9,303 nucleotides of DNA from an uncultured beta proteobacterium (GTDB taxonomy: Bacteria > Pseudomonadota > Gammaproteobacteria > Burkholderiales > Burkholderiaceae_C), in assembly GCA_903927495.1 (NCBI GenBank), contig CAIYNH010000703.1:1-9303 (forward strand). Reading direction: 5' to 3'. The first letter of the stretch is position 1, and every line of letters starts with the position of its first letter. The notes beneath the pieces were generated by a model, which was not told the origin of the DNA, ran no database searches, and worked only from the letters and a program-made list of their open reading frames with translations. The position numbers were made by a program, and so were the translations under genes. Shown here in pieces: positions 1 through 6,789 of this stretch.

Positions 1-39
1 CAAACCCTCGCCGAGATCGTCAAGCCCGCTGGCAACTAA
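1..39 (+). CDS. possible 3' end of a plus-strand gene (C-terminal 12 codons only)
   Basis: Frame 1 of the plus strand is open from the window edge and ends at a TAA at 37-39, reading QTLAEIVKPAGN. Most codons end in G or C, which suits coding sequence. Twelve open codons can easily occur by chance, however, and the fragment carries no recognisable domain. If real, this gene converges on the receiver-kinase gene, with 28 bases between the two stop codons. No product can be assigned. Confidence 0.25.
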   Translation, partial: QTLAEIVKPAGN

Positions 40-67
40 CTCCCTTGCCGGTGCCGTGTCAGTGATT

Positions 68-1267
68 TCAAATCGGCACTTGCTCCGGCTCAACTTTCGG
101 CAAGCGCAAGGTAAACCAGAAGGCAGAGCCTAATCCTGGTCTACTCTCGATACCGAAGGTCCCTCCCATTAAATCAATGAGTTGCTGGCAAAGTGCCAGA
201 CCCAGACCAGCCCCGCCATGGTGGTGCATGAAGGAATTATCAAGTTGCTCAAACAAATTAAATATCCGGCGTTGATCAGCTGGCGCAATGCCAATGCCCG
301 TGTCGCGAACCGTGAACCGCAGGTTGATGTCCTTAACCCTTTGCTCAAGTGCTTCAATTTCGACGCTGACCGATCCCTGTGGCGTGTACTTGATCGCATT
401 ACTGGTCAGCTCCAGCAGGATTTGCCCCAGGCGCACGGGATCCCCTCGCACCGATAAGTAACGCAGTGAAAACTCGGCCTGACCTCGTAACTCCAGTCCT
501 TTCTTGACGGCATCCCTGCTGTGCTGCTCAGTGACACTGTTAAGGACACTACCGAGCTTGAAGCTGCAACTTTCAAGCGTCAATTGCCGTGATTGCAGCG
601 CGGTGAGGTCCATCAGGTTGGTGATGAGCGAGGAAAGATGCGCTGCAGCCTCGTTCACTTTTTCGAGCTTCTCAAGCAGATTCGGATCTGTTGTGCTGTT
701 CAGTGCCAACTCGTTATAGCCCATGATGATCGTCATGGGAATGCGCAACTCATGCGTCATGTTGTTGAGAAAATTGGTCTTGGCACGGTGACTGGTCTCG
801 ACCGCTTCCTTGGAGATGGACAGCGCCATGGTACGTGCTGCCACCATCTCTTCCAGGCGATCGCGGTGCGCTTCGACCTCCTTGCGCAGTCGTTCACGCT
901 CAAGCAAATTCAAAATTCTGTGCCGTGCTGTCTCCACATTGATGGGCTTGGTGATGTAGTCGGCAGCACCCAGCGAGAGTCCGATAGTTTCAGATTCAAC
1001 GTCGTCCAGTGCCGTCAGAAAGATCACTGGAATGTGCGCCAAGCCGAGTTCAGATTTGATGCGGCGGCAAACCTCAAAGCCATTCATCTCAGGCATCATC
1101 ACGTCCAGCAGAATCAGGTCTGGCGGCAGCCGCGAGGCTACTTGCAAGCCCATAGCCCCGGAATGAGCAATCTGAAGACTGAATTCGGACGCCAGTGCCG
1201 CTGTCAACAGTTTCAAATTGCTAGGTGCGTCGTCGATGATCAGGATCGCCGGTTTTATCGTACTCAT
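68..1267 (-). CDS. receiver-histidine kinase (REC-HisKA-HATPase), soluble
   Basis: A 399-residue cytoplasmic two-component protein with its receiver in front of its kinase. In this numbering REC spans about 6-120, with acidic pair D12/D13, phospho-acceptor D55 (LLDVMMPEMNG), T85 and K107. A helical, probably coiled-coil linker (about 120-165) leads to HisKA with phospho-acceptor H172. The HATPase has N-box N290, G1 box DTGIG from D322 and G2 box GGAGLG at 351-356. There is no membrane segment or DNA-binding domain. The expected role is to accept a phosphoryl group on D55, which then controls autophosphorylation at H172, as in other REC-HK proteins. The start is set at the ATG at 1265-1267 rather than the in-frame ATG five codons upstream. 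It forms an ATGA overlap with the preceding kinase stop and has GGAGG eight bases upstream, while the upstream ATG overlaps that GGAGG. Two oddities: the H-box is HELRIP, with Ile where Thr or Asn is usual, and the N-box opens with Glu rather than Asn. Confidence 0.93.
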   Translation of the reverse strand: MSTIKPAILIIDDAPSNLKLLTAALASEFSLQIAHSGAMGLQVASRLPPDLILLDVMMPEMNGFEVCRRIKSELGLAHIPVIFLTALDDVESETIGLSLGAADYITKPINVETARHRILNLLERERLRKEVEAHRDRLEEMVAARTMALSISKEAVETSHRAKTNFLNNMTHELRIPMTIIMGYNELALNSTTDPNLLEKLEKVNEAAAHLSSLITNLMDLTALQSRQLTLESCSFKLGSVLNSVTEQHSRDAVKKGLELRGQAEFSLRYLSVRGDPVRLGQILLELTSNAIKYTPQGSVSVEIEALEQRVKDINLRFTVRDTGIGIAPADQRRIFNLFEQLDNSFMHHHGGAGLGLALCQQLIDLMGGTFGIESRPGLGSAFWFTLRLPKVEPEQVPI

Positions 1268-4200
1268 GGGTCTATCCTCCATTCGTTGAAACTGGCCAAA
1301 CGCTGAAATTTTTGCAATGCCAGGTCAAAGCGAAAATCGTGCAGATGCGCTGCTGCTTCATCAATTTCGGTGGCCAGTCTGGTACCCGCCACACGCTGCT
1401 GCAGTGCTTCTACCAAGGCGATGGCACTGAACTGGTTGTTCGCAAGCTGGGGCAGTATCTCGGCCAGCAAGTCACTAACTCGCTCTTCATCCACCGATTC
1501 ACACCTAAGGGCTCGCGCCACCGACTCAGCAGCAGACGGATGTACACCGGGCAGCCACCGAGCCAGCATGGCGTGCAAGTCCATCAGATCGAAGGGTTTG
1601 GTCAGCACATCATCCATCCCGGCCTGCATGCATTGCATCCGATTCTCGGCAAAGGCATTGGCCGTCAGGGCAATGATGGGGCGGCGTGTCAGCCCATTCT
1701 GGGTCTCCCACTGGCGAATCAACCTGGAGGCGTCATAGCCGTTAAGCCTTGGCATGTTCAGATCCATCAGAATCAGATCGGCCGCATCGCCCTGCGTGAT
1801 TGCATCCAACGCCTGTTGTCCGTCCAGTGCCAGGACCGCACTGACATTGATACGAGCGAGTATGGCCTGGATCAATTTCTGGTTTACCGGGTTGTCTTCG
1901 GCCACCAGCACTCGGCCTGCCAGCGGCGTAAGCCCCCTGGGGGCAGTCGGAACCAGAGGTGTCTCCTCGGGTAGGTTAACACTCAGTCTTTTGGAATGGA
2001 TGTAAAACCAGAAGCACGAACCTATCCCCACTTCACTGCGCAGGCCTACACCACCGCCCATGGCTTGGGCCAGAGAGCGCACGATCGACAAGCCCAGACC
2101 ACTGCCACCGTAGCTGCGGGTGGTCGAGCTATCGGCCTGGGTGAAAGTCTGAAACAAGTCACTTTGCTTGTGCTGGGCAATGCCAATACCGGTATCGACA
2201 ACCGCGAATTCCAGTGATGCCCCCTGCGCATTGTTGGCTACCTCGGATGCCTGGAGCGTGATCTTGCCTTTCTCGGTGAACTTGATCGCGTTGGAGAGCA
2301 GATTGCCGAGCATCTGCTGCAGGCGATGGGCATCCCCGATGTAGTGCGCTCGTGGGCCGCTCCATTCGCATTCAATTTGCAAACCTTTGGCGCTGGCGCT
2401 TTGCGCATACACCGCACGGACGTGCGTCAGTATCTCGGCCGGTGCCATCTCGTCAGCCTCCAGCGTCAACTTGCCTGACTCAATCTTGGCCAGATCCAGA
2501 ATGTCATTGAGAAGTTTCAGCAGAGTATTTCCAGATTCGAGCAAGGTGCGGGTGTAATCCAAACGCTGAACTTCGCTAACTCCGGGCATCAGCAGGACTT
2601 GCGCCATCCCCAAGATGCCATTCATGGGTGTGCGAATCTCATGGCTCATAGTGGCCAGAAAACGGCTCTTGGCGACATTCGCCGCATCGGCAGCCTGCCG
2701 CGCTTGTTCCAGTTCGGTGATGTCAACCCTAAATCCGACGATGAAGCCATCGGGTGTCATACGCTCATCGATGCGCAGTGTGCGCCCACCCTGATGATGC
2801 TGGACGATGCTACCGTTGCCAGCCAGGTGTGCTGCCATACGCTCACGGACCCAATCTTCCTCGCGCCCAATCGCGTCAATGTACAGGCCGTTCTTGACCC
2901 CATCGCGGATCAGGGACTCGAAGCTCACCCCTGGCACCATCAGAGGTGCGCTACCGGCATAGATCTTGCGGTACTTCTCATTGCAATACACCAGTTGGTC
3001 TTGTGCGTCATAAATCACAAACGCCTCGTTGAGGGCATCGATCGAAGTGCGCAACAGTGAGTCAACCCTTCGCAGTTCAGCTTCGTTCAATTTACGCTGG
3101 CTAATGTCTTCGTGGGTGACCACGAGTCGGAGTGGGCCATCGTCCGGGAAACGCCTCACTCTGCAGAGGAACCAGTGCTTTTCGGTGGGAGAGTGACACT
3201 GATACTCCAGTTCCGCCGATTCGCAGACACCCTGCATGACTGCGCGAATATTGGCTGCCGTTTCAGCCGCGCCCTCAACATTCAAGCCGGTTGCTGCATC
3301 ACAAACCGCCAAATAATTCGCGCCCCCTGCGACACTGCCAAATTCAGTGCCATTGGCCTCGGCAAATTTTCGCCAGGCCCGGTTCACCGCCAGGATGCGT
3401 CCATTCTCGTCCAGAATCGCCAAATTCACCGTCATCGCATCCACTGTTGAGCGTGCAAAGCGCTCTGATTCACGAAGCGTCGCCTCGTTTTTTTTGCGTT
3501 CGGTGATGTCTTCCACGATGGCCCAGATAAAACTTTGTCCTTCGATATCGGTGATTTGAATTCCGTTGATCGACACGGGAATCAGGCTGCCGTCCTTTCG
3601 GATGTATTCTTTTTCGTAGGGGCCAAAGCGCCCGGTACGTGAAACTAATTCAAGCTGCACGCGTTCTTCATCCAGGTATTTTTCGGGTGTCAGCTGCCAG
3701 AAGTCGATTGCCATCAACTCCTGTTCGCTGTAGCCACAAAGCCCCTGAAAAGCGCGGTTGAATTCGGTAAAACGCCCACTCTGGTCCACCATCGCGATAC
3801 CCAACTGCGACAAATCGTAGAGTCGGCTGAGTTTTTCCTGACTTTGCCGCAACAAGGCATCTTTAAGCAGGCGCTGGCGAATATCACGCATGACCATTGT
3901 GAAATAGGTTTCTTCGCCGCCCATCCAATATGCAAGTGTCGTTTCAATGGGTACTTCACCTCCGTCTTGTGCCAAGCCGATCAGTTCAATCGGCTCAAAC
4001 CGATTCTGGTACGTTTTCTGGGCAACGGATTTTGTAAACTTTTCAAGGTGCACTTCACGGAAGCGCTCAGGAATGATGACGGTCACGGGCTGCCCAATAA
4101 TCTGCTCAAGTGAGAAACCAAACAGGCTTTGTGCAGCGCTGTTCCAGCCAACTATTGTTTGCTTCGAGTCAATCGTGATGATGGCATCGACTGCCGACTC

Positions 4201-5271
4201 TGTGATCATGCGGTATCGTGCTTCGGCTTCCCGAAAGTGCATCTCACTGACCCGGCGGCGCTCAGTCTCTTGGTCGTTGCGCAGTTCGGAGCGCGCCAAA
4301 CGGTAAAAAAACACCATCAGAATAGATAAGAACAGCAATCCGGCAATGACTAACATGGTGGTATCCCGATGCCACTGGGCCAAGTAGACTTCTTGTGCAA
4401 CCCCCACAAAAACCAGGAAGGGCAGAACCTCCATCTGCCGGTAGGCACTGATTCGATGAATGCCATCGATGGGTGAAGTCAATTCCATGCTGCCCTGCAC
4501 TTGGCCTTTGAGAACGCTTTGGTAGATCGGAAGTCGGGAAACTGGCATATTTTCAGGTTCAAGCAAACGCGGGAACCGCGCCACCATTGCACCGTTATCG
4601 ACCCGTCGCAAGGCGATCACCCCATGCGCTCCGATGTCTATTTTGGAAAAATGCATTTCCAGGGCATGCATATTGATGGGAATGCCCACCGTACCAAGAA
4701 ACGTGCCCTTGCTGTCACGCACGGCTTGCAGTCGGATCAGCGATGCCTGACTTGTCACACGATCAATGATCGCATCGGAATACGCGACGTTACTACTGGA
4801 ATCTAATTTCAGGCTTTGAAAAAATGGTCGATCAAGTATGCTGAAGCGGGGCGTGTCTTCCACACTGCTGTAGAGCATTTCACCCTGTGCATCAAATATC
4901 TGCACCGCTTCGGCCAACGGAATATGTTTCGCGTGCAATTTCAGCAAGCGACTGATCTGGGCCTGGTAGCGGACAACCGACTCGACCCGCATGGCCTTCT
5001 TATCAATCTCACCGGTCAATGCTTCGCTGGTAATTTCGACTGCGGCAAAATCGGCGTGGAGATCGCGCTCAAGGACCCTGGCCAAATTCTGCACAGTTGT
5101 GAGTGCTGCCCCAGTTGCAGCCTGATACGAGACATAGGACTGAAAACTGAACAGCCCCAAAAAAAGCACCACAAACAGGAGGAACTGCCACCCATAACGT
5201 GTTCTCAGCTGGGAGAAATCGCCCAGGCTGAAGGTATGACCCACTGCAGAATCGGCGTGTGGTTCAGGCAA
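1264..5271 (-). CDS. membrane hybrid sensor histidine kinase (Cache-PASx4-HisKA-HATPase-REC)
   Basis: A 1335-residue inner-membrane hybrid sensor kinase. TM1 is at about 28-47 and TM2 at about 306-323. They bracket a periplasmic region of about 260 residues that looks like a double Cache (PDC) ligand sensor; its YSDAIIDR and GTVGIPIN stretches resemble Cache domains of other sensors. Four PAS regions follow: about 345-465, 478-592 (ending DITERKK), 600-727 (the YQCHSPTEKHWF subtype) and 735-855. HisKA has H877 in MSHEIRTP. HATPase has N-box NLLSNAIKFT at 990-999, G1 DTGIG from 1026 and G2 GGSGLG from 1055. REC has E1125/D1126, phospho-acceptor D1170, T1203 and K1225. A helical tail of about 90 residues ends the protein and lacks a convincing Hpt motif. 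All catalytic residues are intact. The start is TTG at 5269-5271: GGGAGG lies six bases upstream, an in-frame TGA closes the frame shortly before, and no ATG or better start lies between. The ligand is unknown. The next gene overlaps it and is the obvious signalling partner. Confidence 0.94.
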   Translation of the reverse strand: MPEPHADSAVGHTFSLGDFSQLRTRYGWQFLLFVVLFLGLFSFQSYVSYQAATGAALTTVQNLARVLERDLHADFAAVEITSEALTGEIDKKAMRVESVVRYQAQISRLLKLHAKHIPLAEAVQIFDAQGEMLYSSVEDTPRFSILDRPFFQSLKLDSSSNVAYSDAIIDRVTSQASLIRLQAVRDSKGTFLGTVGIPINMHALEMHFSKIDIGAHGVIALRRVDNGAMVARFPRLLEPENMPVSRLPIYQSVLKGQVQGSMELTSPIDGIHRISAYRQMEVLPFLVFVGVAQEVYLAQWHRDTTMLVIAGLLFLSILMVFFYRLARSELRNDQETERRRVSEMHFREAEARYRMITESAVDAIITIDSKQTIVGWNSAAQSLFGFSLEQIIGQPVTVIIPERFREVHLEKFTKSVAQKTYQNRFEPIELIGLAQDGGEVPIETTLAYWMGGEETYFTMVMRDIRQRLLKDALLRQSQEKLSRLYDLSQLGIAMVDQSGRFTEFNRAFQGLCGYSEQELMAIDFWQLTPEKYLDEERVQLELVSRTGRFGPYEKEYIRKDGSLIPVSINGIQITDIEGQSFIWAIVEDITERKKNEATLRESERFARSTVDAMTVNLAILDENGRILAVNRAWRKFAEANGTEFGSVAGGANYLAVCDAATGLNVEGAAETAANIRAVMQGVCESAELEYQCHSPTEKHWFLCRVRRFPDDGPLRLVVTHEDISQRKLNEAELRRVDSLLRTSIDALNEAFVIYDAQDQLVYCNEKYRKIYAGSAPLMVPGVSFESLIRDGVKNGLYIDAIGREEDWVRERMAAHLAGNGSIVQHHQGGRTLRIDERMTPDGFIVGFRVDITELEQARQAADAANVAKSRFLATMSHEIRTPMNGILGMAQVLLMPGVSEVQRLDYTRTLLESGNTLLKLLNDILDLAKIESGKLTLEADEMAPAEILTHVRAVYAQSASAKGLQIECEWSGPRAHYIGDAHRLQQMLGNLLSNAIKFTEKGKITLQASEVANNAQGASLEFAVVDTGIGIAQHKQSDLFQTFTQADSSTTRSYGGSGLGLSIVRSLAQAMGGGVGLRSEVGIGSCFWFYIHSKRLSVNLPEETPLVPTAPRGLTPLAGRVLVAEDNPVNQKLIQAILARINVSAVLALDGQQALDAITQGDAADLILMDLNMPRLNGYDASRLIRQWETQNGLTRRPIIALTANAFAENRMQCMQAGMDDVLTKPFDLMDLHAMLARWLPGVHPSAAESVARALRCESVDEERVSDLLAEILPQLANNQFSAIALVEALQQRVAGTRLATEIDEAAAHLHDFRFDLALQKFQRLASFNEWRIDP
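1276..1280 (-). promoter_or_regulatory. Shine-Dalgarno GGAGG deciding the receiver-kinase start
   Basis: On the minus strand GGAGG is followed by eight bases and then ATGA, where the ATG of the receiver-kinase and the TGA of the hybrid kinase overlap. Spacing and match are close to ideal for a ribosome binding site. The motif lies inside the last codons of the hybrid kinase, which fits translational coupling or re-initiation. Confidence 0.8.
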
Positions 5272-5277
5272 GCTGGG

Positions 5278-5283
5278 CCTCCC
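5278..5283 (-). promoter_or_regulatory. Shine-Dalgarno GGGAGG deciding a TTG start
   Basis: GGGAGG on the minus strand ends six bases before the TTG that opens the hybrid kinase. Between the nearest upstream in-frame TGA and this TTG there is no ATG, GTG or other TTG in frame. The next candidate, a GTG at codon 10, has no comparable motif. This supports TTG as the true start. Confidence 0.7.
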
Positions 5284-5340
5284 GGGACTTGCCGCGGGTC
5301 ATGATGCTGGGTGCTGTATTGGGGTGAAACATTTAGGCGG

Positions 5341-5360
5341 GGCATTTTTGTAAAAACGCC
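5341..5360. repeat. 20-base near-palindrome near a predicted transcription start (possible operator or leader hairpin)
   Basis: On the plus strand the sequence is GGCATTTTTGTAAAAACGCC. The two nine-base arms match except for one A/C pair, which becomes a G-U wobble in minus-strand RNA. It lies just downstream of the candidate -10 at 5364-5369, so it would cover the predicted +1 region. An operator for a dimeric repressor or a short 5'-leader hairpin are both possible. No known regulator motif was recognised. Confidence 0.4.
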
Positions 5361-5363
5361 GAG

Positions 5364-5393
5364 ATCCTAAGCGCCTTGCTGTGGCGGGGTCAA
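5364..5393 (-). promoter_or_regulatory. candidate sigma70 promoter (proximal) for the kinase operon
   Basis: On the minus strand TTGACC at 5388-5393 matches five of six -35 consensus bases. TAGGAT at 5364-5369 matches four of six -10 bases, with an 18-base spacer. The predicted start is near 5357, leaving a leader of about 85 bases before the TTG start at 5271. This is a consensus match by eye only. Confidence 0.35.
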
Positions 5394-5400
5394 GCAAGCC

Positions 5401-5429
5401 AAAAAAATGAAACCAAGTAGCATTTTTTT
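5401..5429. repeat. A/T-only inverted repeat downstream of the beta-propeller gene
   Basis: AAAAAAATG at 5401-5409 is the exact complement of CATTTTTTT at 5421-5429, with an 11-base loop; the T-run continues to 5430. It lies 73 to 101 bases past the propeller stop codon. The arms are almost purely A/T, so it is not a standard GC-stem intrinsic terminator. It could act as a weak bidirectional terminator, a bent-DNA element or an UP-like region for the downstream promoter. Confidence 0.35.
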
Positions 5430-5444
5430 TCGTGCCCCATCGGC

Positions 5445-5473
5445 AATTTATGCAAACCGGTGCTCACTGTCCA
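5445..5473 (-). promoter_or_regulatory. candidate sigma70 promoter (distal) for the kinase operon
   Basis: On the minus strand TGGACA at 5468-5473 matches five of six -35 bases and TAAATT at 5445-5450 matches four of six -10 bases, with a 17-base spacer. Transcription would begin near 5438 and run through the A/T inverted repeat and the near-palindrome before reaching the hybrid kinase. It is weaker evidence than a mapped start and competes with the proximal candidate. Confidence 0.25.
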
Positions 5474-5501
5474 CCCAGGGCTGCCGCCCCGGTCAAAGGC
5501 T

Positions 5502-6758
5502 TCAGCGCAAATTGCCGGTGTGTCCCAGCGAATATCGCCCCGGTTGTGGCCAAACGACCAGTCCGTGCGGTTCTTGCCCCACTTTGACTCGGTCTACCTT
5601 GCCTGAGGTCGTATCAAACCGATACACAACATCGTCAAACCGGCCCGATAACCAGAGCCATTTCCCGTCATTACTCACGTTTCCCATATCCGGGCTGCCG
5701 CCGCCCGGAATCGACCAATTGGCAACTACTTTATTGCTTGCAAAATCAAGCACGGTGACACTTCCTGGGCCGCCACGTTTGCCGTGAATACTGTGGGAAC
5801 CGCGATTGGCCACATACAGCAGTTTTCCGTCACGACTGGGATACAAGCCATGGGCGGCCACACCGGTGGTGACAAATCCGATTTCCTTGAAGGCTTCTCC
5901 GTCAATCAGGTGCACACCATCTGACTCCATGTCGGCGACATAAAACAATTTGCCGTTTGGCGCGATCCGTATGTCCTGTGGCATGCCTTTTGAGGCCGTG
6001 CAAATTTCCGTTTCAAAGGGGTTGGATGGCTTGGCGTTGTCTTTGAAACGGGTTTTCGGCAGCGTCAGCTTGATGTAGCCCTGCACAGTCTTGTTGATCA
6101 AATCTATTTTGGCAATCGTTCCCTGGAATTCACAAGTGAAGATGGCGTAGCGGCCGTCCACGGAAAAGTCGCCATGGTTGATGCCACCGCATTTGGGAAC
6201 ATCGATGGAATATTGCAATTTGAGCGTCTTGGGGTCCCTGAAGTCGAGCCGATGTTTGGCTTCAGCAACCACAATGGCCGAGCGCCCGTCGGGGCTGAAG
6301 TACAGGTTGTAGGGATCATCTACCGGGATTGCTTTGCCGGCCTTACCGCTGCGCGGATCAATCGGGGTCAAACTTCCGTCATTGCCGCGCTCTGCGTTGT
6401 TGGCGACCCACAGGGTTCGCAAATCCCAGGCGGGAACAATGTGCTGCGGTGCCCGCCCCACCTTAAAACGGTCAAGCACCTTCAAGGTGCTGGGGTCAAT
6501 CACGAAGACATCATTGGACCTGAGGTTAGGCACGTAAACACGTTCCAGGTCATTTTTTACCTCGGGATTAAATCGGTCAGTTTTGGTTTCGCTGTACAGG
6601 TTGTCTGCGTCAGTGACTGGTGGCATGCCAGCGACCGTCGTCACCATGGCGCTTGCGGCCGGTAGCGCTGGGCTTGCGCTTGTCACTACCGCCATGACCG
6701 TCGGAATCAACAAAGTGCAGGTGATGGCGATGAATAGTTGCTTGAGATTGATTTTCAT
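5502..6758 (-). CDS. exported YVTN/YncE-type seven-bladed beta-propeller protein
   Basis: A 418-residue protein with an N-terminal signal peptide (Lys-containing start, hydrophobic core about 8-26, likely cleavage in the Ala/Ser-rich stretch 27-38), so probably periplasmic. The rest is built of YVTN-like repeats. I count seven blade-opening strands, at about 104-120, 149-166, 192-210, 259-276, 301-318, 354-371 and 396-411, most with an SPDG-like turn and a YVAN-like strand. The N-terminal strand around 73-100 could close the ring. Cysteines at 190, 209 and 253 might form a disulfide. No haem-binding CXXCH or catalytic motif was seen, so it may bind a ligand or protein rather than act as an enzyme; a PQQ- or cytochrome d1-type relation is not supported. 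The frame continues upstream to 6911, but that overlaps the creatininase gene and precedes the signal peptide, so ATG at 6756-6758 is chosen despite a weak Shine-Dalgarno. The creatininase stop is 31 bases upstream, which suggests co-transcription. Confidence 0.85.
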   Translation of the reverse strand: MKINLKQLFIAITCTLLIPTVMAVVTSASPALPAASAMVTTVAGMPPVTDADNLYSETKTDRFNPEVKNDLERVYVPNLRSNDVFVIDPSTLKVLDRFKVGRAPQHIVPAWDLRTLWVANNAERGNDGSLTPIDPRSGKAGKAIPVDDPYNLYFSPDGRSAIVVAEAKHRLDFRDPKTLKLQYSIDVPKCGGINHGDFSVDGRYAIFTCEFQGTIAKIDLINKTVQGYIKLTLPKTRFKDNAKPSNPFETEICTASKGMPQDIRIAPNGKLFYVADMESDGVHLIDGEAFKEIGFVTTGVAAHGLYPSRDGKLLYVANRGSHSIHGKRGGPGSVTVLDFASNKVVANWSIPGGGSPDMGNVSNDGKWLWLSGRFDDVVYRFDTTSGKVDRVKVGQEPHGLVVWPQPGRYSLGHTGNLR

Positions 6759-6789
6759 GAATAACTGACTTGAAAGATGACTTGCGCCT

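Noticed and set aside
51..79. Inverted repeat GTGCCG / CGGCAC between the receiver-kinase stop and the left edge, considered as a terminator
   Set aside because: The stem is only six pairs with a 17-base loop, overlaps the end of the coding region and has no following T-run on either strand.
593..1306. 237-codon open frame on the plus strand opposite the receiver-kinase gene
   Set aside because: It is antisense to a gene with clear REC and kinase motifs. Its translation is rich in His, Gln and Cys with no domain pattern, as expected of a shadow frame.
1264..1380. Hpt domain at the end of the hybrid kinase
   Set aside because: The His-containing stretch AHLHDFRFD lacks the Lys-Gly and spacing of an Hpt phosphorylation motif.
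1312..1974. 220-codon plus-strand open frame opposite the hybrid-kinase receiver and tail
   Set aside because: Same reasoning: it covers conserved receiver-domain sequence on the other strand and shows no recognisable fold or ribosome binding site.
3081..3470. Cys-rich third PAS region considered as a metal or iron-sulfur sensor
   Set aside because: The Cys residues (657, 683, 692, 703) are not in a CXXC-type arrangement. The CHSPTEKHWF segment is, from memory, a recurrent motif of an ordinary PAS subtype.
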